Below are positions 1 through 8,188 of a stretch of DNA of 64,000 nt, piece by piece. The notes under the pieces are model-generated. The model was not told the origin of the DNA and made no database searches. It saw only the letters and a list, made by a program, of their open reading frames with translations. Location of the stretch: the NCBI RefSeq assembly GCF_000987955.1, contig NZ_LAZU01000012.1, forward strand, positions 103,113-167,112, written 5' to 3'. Source of the DNA: Paenibacillus sp. DMB20 (GTDB lineage Bacteria > Bacillota > Bacilli > Paenibacillales > Paenibacillaceae). Both the position numbers and the translations under genes were made by a program. Each line of letters begins with the position of its first letter. Positions within the stretch are counted from its first letter, which is position 1.

Positions 1-555
1 GCGATAAGCCACGTGGATAACCATATGGGCAGCCTATACGGCATGGAAACCGGGCGAAGCCTGCTGCCGCAGACGTTGTGGAGGATTTCCCGCTGGGGGC
101 TGCCGTCCCGTCTTTTTCGCTATATCGATCGGGAGGATCCGCTGCTCAGCTCGTTGTCCGGCATCGAACGGCCGGTAGCGCTGGCGTCCGCGCTCGCGGA
201 TACGTTCGGGGTGCCGATCCCGGATTACCTGTTGTCCCATCCCTTCGGAATGCTGGAGAGTGAAAACTATGAAAGCTTTAAGCAGAGCATTCTGGCCAGA
301 CTTTACAAGCTTCCGGATGGAGTGAGCGAAACGTATTTTCACCCCGGTGCGGAGGACCCTTGGATGCTGGCCCACATTCCGAGCTATGAAAAACGGGTAT
401 GGGAATACCGGCTGTTGTTCGAGGATGATTTTGCGTATGCGATGCACGATGCAGGGGTGATATTGACGGATTACCGTTATGTGGAGGAGCATTTGAAACG
501 CGCGCGCGGCAGGTCGGCGCTGAGGCTGGTCCGGGAGCTTGCGAGGTCCCGGTGA
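1..555 (+). CDS. ChbG/YdjC-type carbohydrate deacetylase, 3' part
   Basis: C-terminal part of a YdjC/ChbG-family deacetylase, which removes acetyl groups from N-acetylated oligosaccharides. The reading frame is open to the first base, and the GTG at 13 lies inside a conserved HVDNHMG-type metal motif, so it is not the true start. About 184 residues are present against roughly 250-280 for the family. Visible family features are the HPGAEDPW segment, whose His is probably a metal or catalytic residue, and the tail motif ending in GVILTDYRYV. The gene ends shortly before a strong terminator. The family call is fairly sure; the substrate is unknown. Confidence 0.8.
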   Translation, partial: AISHVDNHMGSLYGMETGRSLLPQTLWRISRWGLPSRLFRYIDREDPLLSSLSGIERPVALASALADTFGVPIPDYLLSHPFGMLESENYESFKQSILARLYKLPDGVSETYFHPGAEDPWMLAHIPSYEKRVWEYRLLFEDDFAYAMHDAGVILTDYRYVEEHLKRARGRSALRLVRELARSR

Positions 556-640
556 CGGTGATGGAGCTGTTCGTATAGCCTAGAATTTTCAAATCCGGTA
601 GAAGTATTAGATGATTTATGCTCGGCTTACATTCTCGCAG

Positions 641-680
641 AAACGCTATCGTCCATTAGAAGGGGGACGATAGCGTTTTT
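641..680 (+). terminator. Intrinsic terminator behind the deacetylase gene
   Basis: The stem AACGCTATCGTCC (642-654) pairs with GGACGATAGCGTT (665-677) and is followed by a T run. The hairpin and the preceding CTCGCAGAA recur near 13181-13218, so it also belongs to a dispersed hairpin family. Confidence 0.8.
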
Positions 681-712
681 GTTAGTTCACGTGGGCACAT
701 TTTAGCGGCAGC

Positions 713-1204
713 TTATCCGGCTTCGGTAACAAAGGTCAGAATCGGCCCTTCCCACTGCTCCTCTCTTATGGTTTGGCAGGCCCCTTTCGTATAAGACCCA
801 ATCGTTTTGGCCCAAAATGCCTGGGCAGGCCGATTAGCTTCCAACTGAGCCACTCTCCAGCTTCCGCCGAACTGATTGAACAATGCGGTAGCCGCATGCT
901 GTCCCACCTTTTGCTGCCTGTACTTCTTCATGACGAAAAATTCGGCCATCTCATAGATGGTCCGGTTCCGGTCGTCCGTCCCCAATTCTCTCACTAAGGC
1001 GAATCCGGCCAGTTTACCGTTTACCCGAATGAAGTATGGATGCCTGCCTTCCTCTGTCCAATAGTGGTCCAGGTACATATATTCATACAGCCCGTTCTCA
1101 TTTACGTCTTCCGGATCGTATTCCGTGAAGTCATACTTATACAGCTCCAGCAGATTCCGTAAGACGGACTTGCGCTCATACTCGATTTTCTCTATTGCGA
1201 TCAT
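713..1204 (-). CDS. GNAT family N-acetyltransferase
   Basis: A 163-residue GCN5-related acetyltransferase that would transfer acetyl from acetyl-CoA to an amine; the substrate is not predictable. The fold shows in the strand NGKLAGFALV followed by MAEFFVMKKYRQQKVGQHAA, where RQQKVG is the acetyl-CoA pyrophosphate loop (usual form Q/RxxGxG/A). The late segment GSWRVAQLEANRPAQAFW is also typical. The ATG at 1204 is chosen because GGAAGGAAG sits just upstream; the longer open frame to 1273 has no ribosome site. It converges with the deacetylase gene and stands alone. Confidence 0.8.
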   Translation of the reverse strand: MIAIEKIEYERKSVLRNLLELYKYDFTEYDPEDVNENGLYEYMYLDHYWTEEGRHPYFIRVNGKLAGFALVRELGTDDRNRTIYEMAEFFVMKKYRQQKVGQHAATALFNQFGGSWRVAQLEANRPAQAFWAKTIGSYTKGACQTIREEQWEGPILTFVTEAG

Positions 1205-1379
1205 CGTCTTCCTTCCTTTTCCAGAATATTGAAAATATGCCCTCATTGTAGCATATACGGAGCATGACGGCATGCTTTGAACAAATATAAGTCATATTCA
1301 ACAGGCCTCATCATGATGAGCCAGGAGGCACGCCGAAAACGATGAGAACGAAGTTTATGGAAAAAAATTCATTTGTGCA

Positions 1380-1408
1380 TTGACGTCCGGACAATTGTCC
1401 GATAGAAT
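1380..1408 (+). promoter_or_regulatory. SigmaA-type promoter of the exporter operon
   Basis: TTGACG (1380-1385), a 17 bp spacer and TAGAAT (1403-1408). The first TetR-type operator (1388-1401) lies wholly in the spacer, which would block polymerase directly. Confidence 0.75.
1388..1401. promoter_or_regulatory. Operator 1, perfect 14 bp palindrome
   Basis: CGGACAATTGTCCG, a perfect palindrome between the -35 and -10 hexamers. It is identical to operator 2, whose centre is 35 bp downstream. The likely ligand is the TetR protein encoded at 2955-3560. Confidence 0.75.
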
Positions 1409-1422
1409 AAAAAACGCGCTTC

Positions 1423-1436
1423 CGGACAATTGTCCG
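1423..1436. promoter_or_regulatory. Operator 2, perfect 14 bp palindrome
   Basis: Second exact copy of CGGACAATTGTCCG, downstream of the -10 box and before the ribosome site. Two identical palindromes 35 bp apart suggest two TetR dimers, or a pair of dimers, binding the promoter region. Confidence 0.75.
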
Positions 1437-1463
1437 CATACAGAAACAAAGGAGGATAACAAC

Positions 1464-2918
1464 TTGGATATGGGGATGGGGCCGGATTCGGCCAAGATTG
1501 ATTTAAGCAAGATCAAGAGAGGGCCTATTGTTGCGGCACTGATTATTGGCGCGTTCGTTTCCATCTTGAACGAGACGCTGCTGAATATTGCTTTTCCGAG
1601 CCTGATGGAGCAGTTTGGCATCGGGGAATCGACGGTTCAATGGCTGTCAACCTCCTACATGCTGGTTGTCGGGATCCTGGTCCCGGTGACGGCGCTGCTT
1701 CAATTGTGGTTTACGACGAGGCAGATGTTTATCGGGGCAATGACGCTATTTCTGGTCGGTACGATCATCTGCGGGTTTTCGCCGGTATTCGGCGTGCTGC
1801 TGTTCGGCCGTATTCTGCAGGCATTCGGAACGGGGCTTATGCTGCCGGTTCTGATGAATACGATACTTGCCATTTATCCGCCGCAAAATCGCGGAGCGGC
1901 GATGGGGATGATCGGGTTGGTTATCATGACAGCCCCTGCGATCGGGCCCACGCTTTCCGGATTCATCGTGGATGCGCTTAGCTGGCGCTGGTTGTTCTAC
2001 CTGGTTATACCGCTGGCTGCGTTCTCCATTGCGTTTGCGGCGATATTCTTGAAGAATGTGACGGAATTGACCAAACCGAAGGTGGATATGGCTTCGATCC
2101 TCTTGTCAACCGTAGGTTTCGGCGGGATTGTGTATGGATTCAGCAGCGCAGGCGGCGGAAAATGGTCCGATCCGCAGGTCGTATGGTGCATTACGGCCGG
2201 GGTCCTGAGTTTGCTGATCTTCGTACGCCGTCAATTGGGCATGAAGGAACCGATGCTGGATCTTCGTACATTCAAGTATCCCATGTTCACCCTTGTGACG
2301 GTGCTCATGCTTGTGTTGATGATGAGTTTGTTCTCGACGATGATCATGCTGCCGTTGTTCCTGCAAAATGCATTGGGCTTAACCGCACTGGCCGCGGGGC
2401 TTGTCATGATGCCGGGCGGCATTATCAACGGATTGATGGCGCCGATTACGGGCAAGCTTTTCGATAAATTCGGACCGAGAGTTTTGATTATGCCGGGGCT
2501 GGTTCTGTTGTGTACGGCTATCTTCCTGTTTTCGCGCATCGATGCTTCATGGACGGGTGGCTACGTCATCTTCCTTCATGTTATGATGATGATTGGGATC
2601 TCGATGGTTATGATGCCCGCCCAAACGACGGCTTTGAATCAGCTGCCGCGTCTGCTGTATCCGCATGGAACAGCGATCATGAACACGCTGCAGCAGGTAG
2701 CCGGGGCTGTCGGCATGGCACTCTTTATCAGCATCATGACGGCAGGAGCCAAAAATTACGTGGAGACAACCGGAGATATGAATCCGGTGGAGAGTATGGT
2801 TGCGGGGCTTCACAGCGCTTTTATAACCGGACTCGTTCTTGCGGTTATTGCCTTGGTGCTGGGCTTCTTTGTCAAACGTACGTCTTCCCCGGCTGAAGAA
2901 AAGAAATCCGCCGCGTAA
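1464..2918 (+). CDS. MFS multidrug efflux transporter, DHA2 (EmrB/QacA) type
   Basis: A 484-residue, largely hydrophobic protein with about 14 predicted membrane segments, as expected for proton-driven DHA2 drug exporters. Family signatures include LNETLLNIAFPSL in helix 1, WLSTSYMLVVGILVP in helix 2, the GRILQAFGTGLMLPV region and motif C-like GLVIMTAPAIGPTLSG. TTG at 1464 is taken as the start because AAAGGAGG ends 8 bases upstream; ATG at 1470 is the alternative. A downstream tetR gene and two operators in the promoter indicate induction by the exported compound. The substrate cannot be told. Confidence 0.85.
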   Translation: MDMGMGPDSAKIDLSKIKRGPIVAALIIGAFVSILNETLLNIAFPSLMEQFGIGESTVQWLSTSYMLVVGILVPVTALLQLWFTTRQMFIGAMTLFLVGTIICGFSPVFGVLLFGRILQAFGTGLMLPVLMNTILAIYPPQNRGAAMGMIGLVIMTAPAIGPTLSGFIVDALSWRWLFYLVIPLAAFSIAFAAIFLKNVTELTKPKVDMASILLSTVGFGGIVYGFSSAGGGKWSDPQVVWCITAGVLSLLIFVRRQLGMKEPMLDLRTFKYPMFTLVTVLMLVLMMSLFSTMIMLPLFLQNALGLTALAAGLVMMPGGIINGLMAPITGKLFDKFGPRVLIMPGLVLLCTAIFLFSRIDASWTGGYVIFLHVMMMIGISMVMMPAQTTALNQLPRLLYPHGTAIMNTLQQVAGAVGMALFISIMTAGAKNYVETTGDMNPVESMVAGLHSAFITGLVLAVIALVLGFFVKRTSSPAEEKKSAA

Positions 2919-2954
2919 GGATCACGTGTGTTCGATTCAGAAAGGGATGCAGGT

Positions 2955-3560
2955 ATGGCAAGCAAAAAAGAGAATGACGAGCTGGGTCAAAAAATCCTGA
3001 ACACGGCCCAAGCCTTATTTAACAGATACGGAGTCGAGGAAGTTTCCATGCATCAGGTCGCGAAAACGGCAGGGATCGGTCAGGGAACCCTGTACCGCCG
3101 TTATCCGAGCAAGAGCAAAATCTGCCTAACCCTGATGGAAGCGAAGATCGATCGGTTTTTTCAGGATCTGGACGACTACCTCCGCAGCAGCGGCGAAGAA
3201 CCGGTTGCCCTCAGGCTCCGCACCGTTATGTACAGAGTGGTTCTTCTGATTAATGAAGATCTGGAATGGCTGCGGGTTGTCTTGACCTCCGAGCGGCTGG
3301 AGGAGTCCAAGAACAATCTGTGCACGAATTCGCCTTTCAACTATTTACAAATGCAGATCAAAAGCCTTCTGGAACACGCGTCCGAGCAAGGGAGCATAAA
3401 GCCGCTCGACCCGGCCTTCACATCCCTGCTGCTGGTCACGCTTCCGCGGGCCGATGTGATCCTGTACCTGCGCGATATGGGATACGATGCGGAGCAGATT
3501 GCCGAGCAGTATTGCCGAAGTTTCGTGGATACGCTGTTTATAGATTCGCCAGAGAAATAG
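2955..3560 (+). CDS. TetR/AcrR family repressor of the exporter operon
   Basis: A 201-residue TetR-type regulator. The N-terminal helix-turn-helix is clear: ILNTAQALFNRYGVEEVSMH, then QVAKTAGIGQGTLYRRYPSK at about residues 30-55. The C-terminal part should bind the inducer. The ATG at 2955 is preferred over the GTG at 2928 because the HTH domain is then correctly placed and AAGGGATGCAGGT precedes it. It lies 36 bases behind the exporter in the same direction and is probably co-transcribed, so it would control itself through the operators at 1388 and 1423. Confidence 0.85.
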   Translation: MASKKENDELGQKILNTAQALFNRYGVEEVSMHQVAKTAGIGQGTLYRRYPSKSKICLTLMEAKIDRFFQDLDDYLRSSGEEPVALRLRTVMYRVVLLINEDLEWLRVVLTSERLEESKNNLCTNSPFNYLQMQIKSLLEHASEQGSIKPLDPAFTSLLLVTLPRADVILYLRDMGYDAEQIAEQYCRSFVDTLFIDSPEK

Positions 3561-3569
3561 CTGCACGCC

Positions 3570-3618
3570 AAAAACCGTTCAAACTTAGACCCATGGTCTG
3601 TCTTGAACGGTTTTTTTT
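3570..3618 (+). terminator. Terminator of the exporter-tetR operon
   Basis: AAAAACCGTTCAA (3570-3582) pairs with TTGAACGGTTTTT (3603-3615), followed by more T. Confidence 0.85.
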
Positions 3619-3716
3619 CGTCTAAAAATGAAAATCGGAAGCATGTTTATGATTCGAACGGCAGGAAAGGGACACCCTCAACAGTTGGATTGCAATGAAA
3701 GCGTTATTTTTTTTGC

Positions 3717-3745
3717 TTGACAGCCTTGCCAGATGCCAGTATTCT
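3717..3745 (+). promoter_or_regulatory. SigmaA-type promoter of the FadR/GntR gene
   Basis: A consensus TTGACA (3717-3722), a 17 bp spacer and TATTCT (3740-3745). A CRE-like sequence (TGAAAGCGTTATTT, 3696-3709, last two bases off consensus) lies just upstream and is only a weak candidate. Confidence 0.7.
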
Positions 3746-3757
3746 AAACGTGCGGAT

Positions 3758-3774
3758 AATTGGATGATCCAATT
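3758..3774. promoter_or_regulatory. Autoregulatory operator, 17 bp palindrome
   Basis: AATTGGATGATCCAATT, perfectly symmetric around one central base, 12 bp after the -10 box. A related copy lies before the next operon at 4570-4586. Size and form fit FadR-subfamily GntR operators. Confidence 0.65.
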
Positions 3775-3799
3775 TGGGATAGAGAGAAAGGGTAATCAT

Positions 3800-4498
3800 A
3801 TGACCATCAAGAGAATTAAGTACCACCGTGTTTACGAGGACGTGATTGAACAGATTAAAAATCTGATTCTGGAGGGGAATCTCTCCCCGGGAGACGTCCT
3901 GCCGACGGAGCGGGAGCTTGCCCAATCGTTCGGCATAAGCCGCGGTACCTTGAGGGAAGCCTTCCGCATTCTGGAGCGTGAAGGGTTGATCGAGGTGAAG
4001 CCGGGCGGCGGACGTTACCTCAGCAAGGCGCTTGATGAAGCTGAGGACCGCAGCCGCATCATCGATAATATCGAGCGCGCCACGATCATTGAGCTGCTGG
4101 AGGCGCGGGAACTGTTCGAGACAGGCATTGTAGAGCTGGCCGCAAAACGCGCAACGGAAGACGACATCAAAGAAATCGAAGCGGCCTTCGAGAAGTGGGG
4201 GCAGATCGATCTCGATGGCGAAGACCGGACGGAACCGGATCAAGCCTTCCATTTATCGATTGCGAAAGCAACGCATAACGTTGTTCTCGTCAATATGACC
4301 GAACTGCATATGGATCTCCTGCAGAGGACCCTCAGCAAGACGGCGAAGATCCCGGGCCGAAAGGACGAGGTGTACGAGGAGCATTTGCTTATCCTCCAGG
4401 CGATCAAGGAACGCGATCCCGTGAGAGCAAAACAGGCTTTGCTTAACCACCTGGGCAAGGTCAGGGAAAATATACAGAAGAATCATTTTTATGTTTAA
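3800..4498 (+). CDS. FadR-subfamily GntR transcriptional regulator
   Basis: A 232-residue regulator. The N-terminal winged helix (residues 1-75) holds the GntR signature LPTERELAQSFGISRGTLRE and the wing GLIEVKPGGGRYL. The helical C-terminal FCD domain carries likely metal or ligand residues (Asp in the TEPDQAFHLSIA segment, His later). FCD regulators usually bind small carboxylates or sugar acids. ATG at 3800 follows AGAAAGGG; the longer frame from 3695 overlaps the promoter and is rejected. A shared palindrome suggests it controls itself and the downstream operon at 4635-13006. Confidence 0.85.
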   Translation: MTIKRIKYHRVYEDVIEQIKNLILEGNLSPGDVLPTERELAQSFGISRGTLREAFRILEREGLIEVKPGGGRYLSKALDEAEDRSRIIDNIERATIIELLEARELFETGIVELAAKRATEDDIKEIEAAFEKWGQIDLDGEDRTEPDQAFHLSIAKATHNVVLVNMTELHMDLLQRTLSKTAKIPGRKDEVYEEHLLILQAIKERDPVRAKQALLNHLGKVRENIQKNHFYV

Positions 4499-4569
4499 GG
4501 TGACTCGGATTTTTCAGAAAGAAGCGCCTTCGTTCTTGGGGAAGGAAGACGAAGTCGTTTCTGCCTTTA

Positions 4570-4586
4570 AATTGGACCATCCAGTT
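4570..4586. promoter_or_regulatory. Second FadR/GntR operator, before the AtuA operon
   Basis: AATTGGACCATCCAGTT matches the palindrome at 3758-3774 at 14 of 17 positions and keeps the same spacing. It overlaps the proposed -35 region at 4585. Confidence 0.6.
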
Positions 4587-4613
4587 ACCCAGTCAAACGA
4601 GATTGCATAAATA
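4585..4613 (+). promoter_or_regulatory. Possible promoter of the AtuA operon
   Basis: TTACCC (4585-4590), a 17 bp spacer and TAAATA (4608-4613). The -35 is weak, which fits a regulated promoter touching the operator. Confidence 0.4.
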
Positions 4614-4634
4614 CTTTGCGGAGAGGGCTTGCAA

Positions 4635-5985
4635 ATGAACACTGACATTCGAATTTTAGCACCCTGCGGCATGCTGGGATATGGTTTTCCGGAGCAATCT
4701 TTTAGGAAAGGAATGGAGTACGAGCTTCACGGCATCGTGGTAGACGCCGGTTCCACCGACGGAGGACCCCACAAATTAGGGGCGGGCGTCTCCATCGTCA
4801 GTAAACGCGCCGTCAAAAAAAGACCTGGATATGATCATTTCGAACGGCCTGCCGCGCAGGATCCCCATTATAATCGGCTCGGCCGGGGGATCAGGGGCAA
4901 GAACGCATGTAAACTGGACGCTTGATATCATTGACGAGATTTTGCAGGAACGGGGACTGAAAGCGAAAATTACCGTGATCTGGGCGGACTTTACGCAGGA
5001 AGAAATCAGGAAGGCCCATGAGGAAGGACGCATTCAGGGACTCAGCTCCAATATCCCGCCGCTTACGGCCGAGACGATCAAATCGACAAACAGCATTGTT
5101 GCCCAGATGGGACACGAGCCGATTGTCGAGGCGCTTAAGCAGGGAGGGGAAATCATCGTTTGCGGCCGCGCCTACGATCCGTCGCCGTTCGCCGCGGTCG
5201 GAATATACCACGGGAAAGATCCGGGGCTAGCCTACCACCTCGGCAAAATATTGGAATGCGGCGCCCTCTGCGCCGAGCCGGGCACGACCAAGGACAGCAT
5301 TCTCGGGACGATCGGCGACGATTTCTTTACGGTCCGGTCGCTTAATCCCGACAGGATTTGCAGCGCGACAAGCGTTGCCGCCCATACCTTTTATGAAAAG
5401 GAACATCCCTATATTCTTCACGGGCCCGGATTCACCCTGGATCTGGAGCAATGCCGCTTCGAGGAAACCGAAAAAGGCGTGGTCCGCGTGACGGGAAGCC
5501 GCTACCTGCGGGCTGAGAAATACTACATCAAGCTGGAGGGAGCGCGGCGGGTAGCCTACCGCACATTCGTCATTGCCGGAATCCGGGACCCGATCCTGCT
5601 CGATAAGCTGGAAGAGGTCGAGGATTACGTCCGAAACCAGGCCAGGGAGTATTACCGGGAGATCCCGGAGTCGGATTACAGCATCCATTTCTACAATTAC
5701 GGAAAGAACGGCGTGCTTGGCAGCAAGGAACCGGAACGGTTCAAAGGACATGAAGTCGGCGTTTTGTTCGAGGTCGTGGCGAAAACCCAAGAGCTTGCCA
5801 GCAGCATTTGCGCGACGGTCCGGTCCACCTTCCTTCATTACGGTTATGAGGGACGCAAATCGACGGCGGGGAATCTGGCGTTTCCGTTCGCGCCGAGCGA
5901 CGTCGAATTCGGACCCGTCTATGAATTTTCCGTATACCATCTGATGGAAATGAAACATAACGGCTTCAGGATAGAACACAGGTGA
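4635..5985 (+). pseudogene. AtuA-like (DUF1446) protein gene, frameshifted
   Basis: Member of the acyclic-terpene-utilisation AtuA/DUF1446 family, whose biochemical role is poorly defined. The N-terminal part (62 residues) runs from ATG 4635 behind GGAGAGGG and has ILAPCGMLGYGFPEQSF and VVDAGSTDGGP. The rest continues in another frame with RIPIIIGSAGGSGA and later GGEIIVCGRAYDPSPFA. The two frames join if the run of seven A at 4815-4821 is read as six, giving a normal protein of about 449 residues. This is a sequencing error, a true mutation or slippage at the A run. The partner DUF4387 gene follows directly, as usual for this pair. Confidence 0.8.
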
Positions 5986-5999
5986 GGAGGATGGAACCA

Positions 6000-6332
6000 T
6001 TGACTCAACTCGGCCAGCTGGCAAAGGTGCTCCGCAGCAAAAACTCGGGCCCCTTCGAGATTACGTTCGATGTGTTGTTTGATTGCAAGGCGCAGTACGA
6101 CAAGGTAAAGCAGTCCGGACGCATTACAAAGCAAGCGATCTGCGAGCTGTATCAGATCAAGGAGGAACAAGTCCATCACCTGGTTTTCTTCGATCAGGCG
6201 CTCGGCTTCAAAATTACCATCTTAAGGGATATTTCATCCGGCAGCGTCGGTGACCGCGATGTCTACGGCGCCCAGCAGCATGCTCCCCTGATGAAGTTAT
6301 CCATTGATCCATTTCCGAAAAAGGGGGGATAA
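6000..6332 (+). CDS. DUF4387 family protein
   Basis: A small 110-residue protein of the DUF4387 family, commonly encoded next to AtuA-like proteins and probably forming a functional unit with them. The start is typical: LAKVLRSKNSGPFEITFDVLF. TTG at 6000 is chosen because GAGGAGG (5984-5990) lies 9 bases upstream; GTG 5982 and ATG 5991 sit on or touching that ribosome site. The gene lies 14 bases behind the AtuA stop and 3 bases before the first permease. The function of the family is not established. Confidence 0.8.
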   Translation: MTQLGQLAKVLRSKNSGPFEITFDVLFDCKAQYDKVKQSGRITKQAICELYQIKEEQVHHLVFFDQALGFKITILRDISSGSVGDRDVYGAQQHAPLMKLSIDPFPKKGG

Positions 6333-6335
6333 GCC

Positions 6336-7229
6336 ATGAAGGTTCTAAGACGTCTGAGGCAGGACTGGGTATTGTATGCGATGCTGTCCGCTCCTCTTCT
6401 CTATTTCTTTGTCTTTCACGTCATCCCGCTGTACGGAATGAAGTTGGCCTTTCAGGATTACCGCATTCTCGGCGACCATGCATGGGTCGGCTGGAAGCAC
6501 TTCAAGCTGCTGTTCAGTTCGCCGGCTTTTGCCAGCGTCCTGGAAAATACGATTATCATCAGCCTGATGAAGATCATCTTCGTCTTTCCCGTCCCGATTC
6601 TGCTGTCGCTGCTGATCAATGAGGTGCGCAGCTCAAAGTACCGCAAATACGTGCAGTCCGTCGTATATTTGCCGCACTTCCTGTCATGGGTCGTCATTGC
6701 GGGCATTTGGATCAGCCTTCTGAATCCTGCGGGCGGCGGCGTAAATCTGCTTGCGAACGTATTTCAGCTGCCATCGGTGGATTACATGACCAGCAAGGAG
6801 CATATCCGGTGGGTTCTGGTGGCGTCCGAGGTATGGAGAAGCGCAGGCTGGGATTCCATTATTTATCTGGCGGCGATCATGAAGATCAGCCCGGGGCTGT
6901 ATGAGGCGGCCAAGATTGACGGCGCGACGCGGCTGCAGCAAATGAGATATATTACCCTGCCCCATCTGTACAGCACTGTTGTAACCGTATTCATCTTGAA
7001 CCTCGGCTTTTTCATGAATGCGGGCTTTGATCAAGTGTTCAACTTCATGAACGATTCCGTCATCAGCGTCATCGATATTCTGGACACCTTCGTCTACCGG
7101 ATCGGCATCGGGAACGGGCAGTTTGCCTACGCAACCGCGGCAAGCCTGTTCAAGGGCGTGATCGGCATCGTCCTGATTCTCGGCACGCATTTTATATCCA
7201 AACGCATCTCGGGCAAGGGTGTCTGGTAA
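6336..7229 (+). CDS. Sugar ABC transporter permease, LplB type
   Basis: A 297-residue inner-membrane permease with six predicted membrane segments. The conserved MalF-type cytoplasmic loop is EAAKIDGATRLQQMRYITLP, which contacts the ATPase. The N-terminus (PLYGMKLAFQDYRI) is typical of the LplB group found with large lipoprotein binding proteins. It has a good ribosome site (AAGGGGGG) and is followed after 12 bases by its partner permease. No ATPase gene is nearby, so a shared MsmX-like ATPase elsewhere is likely. The substrate is unknown. Confidence 0.88.
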   Translation: MKVLRRLRQDWVLYAMLSAPLLYFFVFHVIPLYGMKLAFQDYRILGDHAWVGWKHFKLLFSSPAFASVLENTIIISLMKIIFVFPVPILLSLLINEVRSSKYRKYVQSVVYLPHFLSWVVIAGIWISLLNPAGGGVNLLANVFQLPSVDYMTSKEHIRWVLVASEVWRSAGWDSIIYLAAIMKISPGLYEAAKIDGATRLQQMRYITLPHLYSTVVTVFILNLGFFMNAGFDQVFNFMNDSVISVIDILDTFVYRIGIGNGQFAYATAASLFKGVIGIVLILGTHFISKRISGKGVW

Positions 7230-7241
7230 AGGGGGGGAACG

Positions 7242-8114
7242 ATGAAACGGCTGGAGTTTTCAAAAATCGTCATCTATCTGATTCTTTTTCTGTTCACGCT
7301 CATGGTATTGATGCCGCTTCTGAATCTGCTGGCGCTTTCTCTTACGGATCCGGAGAATGTGCATCTAATGGGCGGATTGGACATCATCCCCAAGGGATTT
7401 TCTACGATCAATTACAAGCTGCTGTTTTCGAATCCGCTGATTACCGGCAGTATCCTGAATTCGGTGTGGATCACCGCGGCGGGTACGTTTCTGAATCTGC
7501 TGCTGACGTCCATGGCGGCGTATGTGCTCGCCAGAACGGACTTTATCGGCAAGAAACTGGTGCTTTTGTTCCTGATCGTAATCATGGTGTTCGAGCCGGG
7601 AATGATTCCGGAATACCTTCTGGTGAAGGATCTCGGACTTATGAATACGCTTACCTCGCTCATTTTGTACAAGGCGGTCAACGTGTATTACCTGTTCATT
7701 CTGATGCGCTTCTTTCAGGATATTCCCGAAGAAATCCTGGAAGCGTCCCGGATGGACGGCGCGGGTCATTTCCGCATGTACTGCCGGATCATTCTGCCGT
7801 TATCCAAACCCGGCCTGGCAACGCTTGGCCTGTTCTATGGCGTTTACCATTGGAATGAATATTTCCGGGCGACCCTTTATATTTCCGAACCGGACAAGTG
7901 GCCGCTCCAGGTTGTGCTGAGGCAGTTCGTCGTCCGCAAGGACAACACTTCGCTTGTGGGCAACCAGAATATGTTCGATGGCGCGGTTAACTTCGATTTC
8001 GCTTCCCTGCAGGCCGGGACGATCATGATTGCGGTTGTTCCGCTGCTGGTTCTATACCCCTTCATTTTGAAGTATTACGCCAAGGGCGCGCTGGAGGGAG
8101 GGGTAAAGGATTAA
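7242..8114 (+). CDS. Sugar ABC transporter permease, LplC/YtcP type
   Basis: A 290-residue partner permease with six predicted membrane segments and the MalG-like loop EASRMDGAGHFRMYCRIILP. The mid-protein segment MVFEPGMIPEYLLVKDLGL matches the YtcP/LplC group. The start ATG follows AAGGGGGGGAACG. It should form a heterodimer with the preceding permease and accept substrate from the lipoprotein encoded next. A weak hairpin lies in the 74-base gap to the binding-protein gene. Confidence 0.88.
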   Translation: MKRLEFSKIVIYLILFLFTLMVLMPLLNLLALSLTDPENVHLMGGLDIIPKGFSTINYKLLFSNPLITGSILNSVWITAAGTFLNLLLTSMAAYVLARTDFIGKKLVLLFLIVIMVFEPGMIPEYLLVKDLGLMNTLTSLILYKAVNVYYLFILMRFFQDIPEEILEASRMDGAGHFRMYCRIILPLSKPGLATLGLFYGVYHWNEYFRATLYISEPDKWPLQVVLRQFVVRKDNTSLVGNQNMFDGAVNFDFASLQAGTIMIAVVPLLVLYPFILKYYAKGALEGGVKD

Positions 8115-8188
8115 GGATGAGTCCGGGAAGGCAGCATCATGACCGGTTGTAATGCTCGTCATTTCATAAAAAGGGGAGAAGAAGAAAG

